Below, in pieces: positions 60,488 through 64,000 of a DNA stretch of 64,000 bases. The DNA is from UBA965 sp040396955 (lineage in GTDB: Bacteria; Chloroflexota; Chloroflexia; Chloroflexales; Roseiflexaceae). Location of the stretch: the NCBI GenBank assembly GCA_040396955.1, contig JBBAWX010000011.1, positions 39,442 to 103,441 of the forward strand, read 5' to 3'. Below the pieces are notes generated by a model. It was not told the origin of the DNA, ran no database searches, and saw nothing but the letters and a program-made list of their open reading frames with translations. Made by a program: the position numbers and the translations under genes. The stretch's first letter is position 1; every line of letters starts with the position of its first letter.

Positions 60488-61054
60488 TCACCTTTCTGTG
60501 CTGGAATCTGAGTGGCCCCCTTCCAACGACGACCAGTGCTGTAATTGCCGCACCAACGCGGCCGTGTTGATGGCCATATCAACGCGCATCAACAACTCAT
60601 CACGCCCCCGGAGCGTTGCCTCGGCAGCCATAAACTGTCGGTAGGCGGCCACCATCAGCCCTACGAGCAACGGGACGCCCCACGTGTCAATGAGCACGTT
60701 GGTCGTGCCAAAGGCCAACATCCCCAACACCACCAAGAGCGCCAGCCCTGCCATGATGGCCACGGTCAGTTCGAGCGCTGCCCGCAGCGTCATCCGGCTT
60801 GCATGGCGTTGCATTTCGGCATACTGATTGGCGGCCACTCGTTCACGCTCGCTTTCGCCCACAAAGGTCGGGCGTTCCGCCCGTGGCGTATTGAAGTAGG
60901 CATAGCGCTCAGGATCACCCGTATCCACATCGGGTCGCACAGGTTGTGGGCGAGTTTGACCATCAAATGGCGTGCCGCAGTGTGGGCAACGAGTGGTCGT
61001 GATCGGCCACACTTTTTGACATTCGGGGCATTGTGTCACCACAGCTGGGGGCAT
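60488..61054 (-). CDS. Zinc-ribbon membrane protein, unknown
   Basis: A 188-residue protein. The N terminus carries two CxxC pairs (QCPECQKVWP and RCPHCGTPFD), a zinc ribbon. A hydrophilic stretch and two hydrophobic segments (about 104-128 and 132-150) follow, then a helical tail with a hydrophilic end. The ATG at 61054 has AAAGGAG upstream. No known family is recognised. It lies between the CobW gene and the 173-residue gene, with short gaps. Confidence 0.65.
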   Translation of the reverse strand: MPPAVVTQCPECQKVWPITTTRCPHCGTPFDGQTRPQPVRPDVDTGDPERYAYFNTPRAERPTFVGESERERVAANQYAEMQRHASRMTLRAALELTVAIMAGLALLVVLGMLAFGTTNVLIDTWGVPLLVGLMVAAYRQFMAAEATLRGRDELLMRVDMAINTAALVRQLQHWSSLEGGHSDSSTER

Positions 61055-61088
61055 GACAGCTCCTTTCACGGCGCAGGTCTGCGCTGAT

Positions 61089-62150
61089 TTACGACATTCG
61101 GAAGGTCGGTTGTGGCGGGGCCGGTGCAAACACCTCTTGGTGTATCACTGTCACCGTCATCCACGCAGGGAGCGCGGCTTGCCAGGCTACAAACACCGCC
61201 GCTAACGATTCCGGTGCCAGAGCGACCCGAGCATTCATCACCACGTGTGCACTCAGCACCATCTGTTCGCTCGGCCACACGTCCCAGTGCGGCGGCATGC
61301 CGTCGGCCATCAGGCTTACCTTGGCCAGCCCCGCTGCGCTTTCGGCCGCCACCTTGACATGGGCAATCCAAGCGTCGTGTTGGGCACACAACTGCGCCCA
61401 CTGGAGTGCGGCAGCCGGCAACCACGCTGCCATGCTAAAGGCCCGGGTGGAATGTACCTGCATGGTGGCATTCAACCACCCCAGGGCCGCTTCGGCTGCC
61501 GCATACTCGGCGTAGTCGATTTCACGCAAGACTAGTGCTTGGCTCTGCGCCTCACGGACGCGCGCCAACCACGCATCCACGGCTCCGTCATCACCGGCAG
61601 CAAGCAGGCTCACGGGAGCTTGTGGCGCCGCCTGTTGCCACCGTTGCTTCACCTGGGGCACCTGAGCCGGCGGTAGCAGATCGGTCTTGCTGATAAGCAC
61701 TACCTCGGCCTCACGTAGTTGGTGCAAATGGAGGTACTGGGCGGCGAGTGGAGCAGCCAGCCAATCACGCGTCGGATCCACCAAGACCGTGAGCGGCGCC
61801 ACCGTCACCGTCGTGGCATGGTAGGCCCGCAACGGGCGGATGAGTGTGGCCGCTAAATCGGTGCACGAGCCCACGGGTTCGGCCAAAATGACATCGGGGG
61901 CCACCGCATCAATGAGTGTAGTCACCGCCTGCCACAAATCGGGGAAGCGGCAACAAAAACAGCCCCCGACCACCTCGACCACCGGCACCTGCGCAGCGCG
62001 CACCAGCGTCGTATCGACCAAATCACCGGCTTGGTCGTTGGTAATCACCCCCACGCGTAATCCCTGGGCGTGGAGCCGTTGCGCGGCGCGAGTGACCAAG
62101 GTCGTCTTGCCACTCCCCAAAAACCCCGCCACGATGATAACCTGCACCAT
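61089..62150 (-). CDS. CobW-type G3E GTPase
   Basis: A 353-residue P-loop GTPase of the COG0523/CobW group, metallochaperones that deliver metals to target proteins. Features are Walker A VAGFLGSGKTTLV, the metal-binding CxCC motif in VVGGCFCCRFPD, an ILAEPVG segment, and the guanine-specific SKTDLL. The C-terminal CobW_C domain is weakly conserved. Typical metals are zinc, cobalt or iron. No cobalamin or nitrile hydratase genes are near, so the client is unknown. It begins 3 bases after the stop of the MBL-fold gene. Confidence 0.85.
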   Translation of the reverse strand: MVQVIIVAGFLGSGKTTLVTRAAQRLHAQGLRVGVITNDQAGDLVDTTLVRAAQVPVVEVVGGCFCCRFPDLWQAVTTLIDAVAPDVILAEPVGSCTDLAATLIRPLRAYHATTVTVAPLTVLVDPTRDWLAAPLAAQYLHLHQLREAEVVLISKTDLLPPAQVPQVKQRWQQAAPQAPVSLLAAGDDGAVDAWLARVREAQSQALVLREIDYAEYAAAEAALGWLNATMQVHSTRAFSMAAWLPAAALQWAQLCAQHDAWIAHVKVAAESAAGLAKVSLMADGMPPHWDVWPSEQMVLSAHVVMNARVALAPESLAAVFVAWQAALPAWMTVTVIHQEVFAPAPPQPTFRMS

Positions 62151-62153
62151 TAC

Positions 62154-63512
62154 CTACTCCACCACTAGTGCATACTCGAGTACGGTCACTCCATCCGCGG
62201 CCACCACCCGTATCACCACTGCGTCGCCGATCACCGCATACGGCTCGCCGCTACAATGCCCCACACCGTTGATAGTCATCTGAGCGGCGCTGGTCGTCGC
62301 CATGGGCGTCAGAACCACGGCGCCATCTCGCACAATCGTATAGGTCAAGGTATCTGGCGCAAATCGCGCGCTCAAGCGGCCTCCCTGCACACGCACCTGC
62401 GCCAGTGTGGCCAACTGTGCGCTGGGTGCGCTCAAAAACCCCTCACGCGCCACGTTAATGGCAGCCCAGTTGGCATCATGCACGCGGTCACCCACCTGCG
62501 CCCACCAGCCGCCCCGTGGCCGCAGCGAGGGGCTCAGCGCCGCGCTTTCTTCATCGACGAGTTTCTGCACCACCGCCTGCAGGGCATCAAGATACGCTGG
62601 CCCAGATGGGGTATCGTTGTGGCCGCCGTAGATGCGCGTAAACCGGCCATCGATGCGCTCACGCACCGCATACAACGCCTGCTGGTAGTGGTCGATGGGT
62701 GTGGCACTGGGGATCTGCATCCACAGGGCATGCGGGATGGTGGGTGTATTACTGCCGAAGGCGTCACCGGCAATGACCACACCGCGGGTCGCATCGAGCA
62801 GAATCATGCTCCCCCGTGAGTGGCCAGGCACGTGGAAGACCTCAAGCTGCCAATCACCGAGGTCAAACACCATGCCCTCGTGCACATCGATGATGGCACT
62901 CAAGTCGAGTTGGTAGCCCAGGCGCTCTTTGAACGAATGCGCCATGGGCAGGTCGTGGTGGCTCATGTAGACGTCGTAGGCGTCTTCGAACTGGCCCATG
63001 GCGGCAATGTGATCGGGGTGGCCGTGCGTGATGAACACGCTCAAGGGCAGATCGCCCACCAAGTCACTCACAAAGGCCCGCAACTGGCCGTTGCCGAGGC
63101 CCGCATCGACGAGCAGGGCCCGCTCACTGCCCTTGATGAGGTACATCTTGGTGTCGTCGTAGTCGTTGATCATCCACAGGCCCGGCTCGACCTCTGCACT
63201 CACGTACACGTCCGTGTCACGACGGTCGATGACGTAGTCAAAGGTCACCACTGCACTCGGTGCATGCCCTGGTGCCGTGGCCTGCGCCTTCAGCGTGTAC
63301 GTGCTACGCACCCCCTTGCCGTTGGCGTCATTGACAGCGGCCAGCATGGGTAGGTCGTGGGGCAGACACATGGGGCTATCAGCATGTGGGGGCGTGCCGT
63401 CGAGCGTATAGCGGATGATGGCATCTGGGGTATCACACAGCAAGGTGACCTGCTGGGCCACGGCAAAGGTGCCCGAGACGGGGAAGGCGGTGGGTGGGGC
63501 GGTCATGGGCAT
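62154..63512 (-). CDS. MBL-fold hydrolase with N-terminal chitobiase-like and C-terminal beta domains
   Basis: A 452-residue protein in three parts. Residues 1-90 resemble the chitobiase/beta-hexosaminidase C-terminal domain (VTLLCDTPDAIIRYTLDGT... KAQATAPGHAPS). Residues 100-310 form a metallo-beta-lactamase fold with ligands in ITHGHPDHIAAM (His, Asp, His), HVPGHSRGS and the Asp in VIAGDAFG. The last 110 residues look like a beta sandwich (Ig or cadherin-like). No signal peptide is seen. ATG 63512 follows CGGAGG with an 8-base spacer. Substrate class (lactam, thioester, phosphodiester) is not predictable. It is probably co-transcribed with the CobW gene. Confidence 0.8.
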   Translation of the reverse strand: MPMTAPPTAFPVSGTFAVAQQVTLLCDTPDAIIRYTLDGTPPHADSPMCLPHDLPMLAAVNDANGKGVRSTYTLKAQATAPGHAPSAVVTFDYVIDRRDTDVYVSAEVEPGLWMINDYDDTKMYLIKGSERALLVDAGLGNGQLRAFVSDLVGDLPLSVFITHGHPDHIAAMGQFEDAYDVYMSHHDLPMAHSFKERLGYQLDLSAIIDVHEGMVFDLGDWQLEVFHVPGHSRGSMILLDATRGVVIAGDAFGSNTPTIPHALWMQIPSATPIDHYQQALYAVRERIDGRFTRIYGGHNDTPSGPAYLDALQAVVQKLVDEESAALSPSLRPRGGWWAQVGDRVHDANWAAINVAREGFLSAPSAQLATLAQVRVQGGRLSARFAPDTLTYTIVRDGAVVLTPMATTSAAQMTINGVGHCSGEPYAVIGDAVVIRVVAADGVTVLEYALVVE

Positions 63513-63530
63513 AGCGGGTACCTCCGACAA

Positions 63531-64000
63531 TGAGCACGATGATTCCTATTGTACAAGCATCTGTCGGCATGAGGGGCGGGGAGGGTGGCATATTCACATT
63601 GTGAGCGTGTGTCTTCATTCAATATCTGCTTCACCATCTACATGCAAAAAATATGGCACCGGTGAGTATAGAGTTGGCGTGCTATACTCACGGGAATGGG
63701 GATTTTTAATACCTGATTTTCATGTTTAATCGCAACATTTTCGTTTCAATACAATATTTTCCGCCAACGAAAGGAGCCATACGGCCATTGGAGTCATGGC
63801 CATTTCTTAAAGGATTCTTTTTCTCAATCTTTGGATTCTTAACGTTTAAACGAGTACACTGATATTCTATAGCACACACGTAATATTGTCAATCATGAAA
63901 AAATCATCGTTTACACCTGCCATTTTGCATCTATCATCTCTCTCCCCCCCACTACCCCATCAATCTCACCACAAACCACAGTGCCGACGCACACATGGCC
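63531..64000. other. AT-rich intergenic region with dyad and minus-strand promoter
   Basis: No gene is supported. A perfect 10-bp inverted repeat lies at 63662-63691 (GTGAGTATAG / CTATACTCAC) and a 10-base palindrome, CGTTTAAACG, at 63843-63852. A consensus minus-strand promoter has its -35 at 63887-63892 and -10 at 63864-63869. It could serve the MBL gene with a leader of roughly 345 bases, or a non-coding RNA. A plus-strand AAAGGAG at about 63770 has no following frame. Confidence 0.6.
63864..63892 (-). promoter_or_regulatory. Strong minus-strand promoter without an adjacent gene
   Basis: On the minus strand TTGACA, 17 bases, TAGAAT: a near-consensus promoter, with predicted start near 63857. 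The nearest gene in that direction starts at 63512. Confidence 0.55.

Noticed and set aside
63765..63800. Small gene after the AAAGGAG at about 63770
   Set aside because: The only following ATG (63794) opens a frame of four codons.

Overview
This window reads as a chromosomal segment of a moderately GC-rich (roughly 55-60 % by eye) bacterium with tightly packed genes, most likely a member of the phylum Chloroflexota (Chloroflexia-like). This is inferred from gene content and protein style: menaquinone methyltransferase, type 2 IPP isomerase, type III pantothenate kinase, long Pro/Thr-rich linkers in DnaA and TatA, a giant secreted beta-rich protein, and no outer-membrane genes. No rRNA or taxonomic marker was compared, so this is an inference. 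Promoters, where clear, follow TTGACA-N17-TACAAT/TATAAT, and at least two genes appear to be transcribed as leaderless mRNAs.

Layout. 1-5.0 kb: 3' part of a glycosyltransferase, tRNA-Gly(CCC), ruvA, a HAD phosphatase, a class I/II aminotransferase and a 2-oxoglutarate/Fe(II) oxygenase. 5.0-9.1 kb: translation and RNA core (pnp, rpsO, an Asp23-like protein, nusB, acpP). 9.2-11.2 kb: tatA-tatC. 11.2-14.7 kb: a small defence island with a DNA adenine methyltransferase interrupted by a pentanucleotide repeat tract, a PD-(D/E)XK nuclease gene and a NERD-domain protein. 14.7-19.1 kb: uvrB, a radical-SAM/HhH protein, lgt. 19.2-23.0 kb: coaX, menG, a DUF4230-like protein and an era gene with an unusual N-terminal fusion. 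23.2-29.8 kb: two tandem MFS exporters, a 39-residue membrane peptide, rlmN, a small membrane protein, hisS, a cyclodeaminase-like gene. 29.9-33.8 kb: dnaA with an apparent DnaA box inside its promoter, a lipoprotein, arginase and a convergent GntR regulator. 34-41.3 kb: a membrane protein, then a five-gene minus-strand operon (cyclophilin, M23 peptidase, GAF histidine kinase, M24 peptidase, scpB). 41.5-49.8 kb: fni, a stand-alone TaqI-like specificity-domain protein, recF, corA, agmatinase, sulfotransferase, PLP decarboxylase, alpha/beta hydrolase. 50.1-56.9 kb: one 2262-residue secreted protein under its own AT-rich promoter. 57-63.5 kb: a minus-strand run of M20 peptidase, prfA, rpsU, two small membrane proteins, a CobW GTPase and an MBL-fold hydrolase. 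63.5-64 kb: AT-rich non-coding DNA with a dyad and an orphan-looking promoter.

The most unusual feature is the methyltransferase/nuclease pair at 11.27-13.46 kb. Twelve copies of ACTCA lie between the AdoMet-binding N-terminal motif and the FxGxG motif. In the sequenced state they put the two halves of the enzyme in different frames (OFF). One added unit or two lost units would restore a 300-residue enzyme. The nuclease gene follows by 8 bases, so its translation could be coupled to the methyltransferase. That would make the whole restriction-modification module switchable. Other unusual points are the Era fusion, the orphan specificity domain next to recF, and the leaderless genes.
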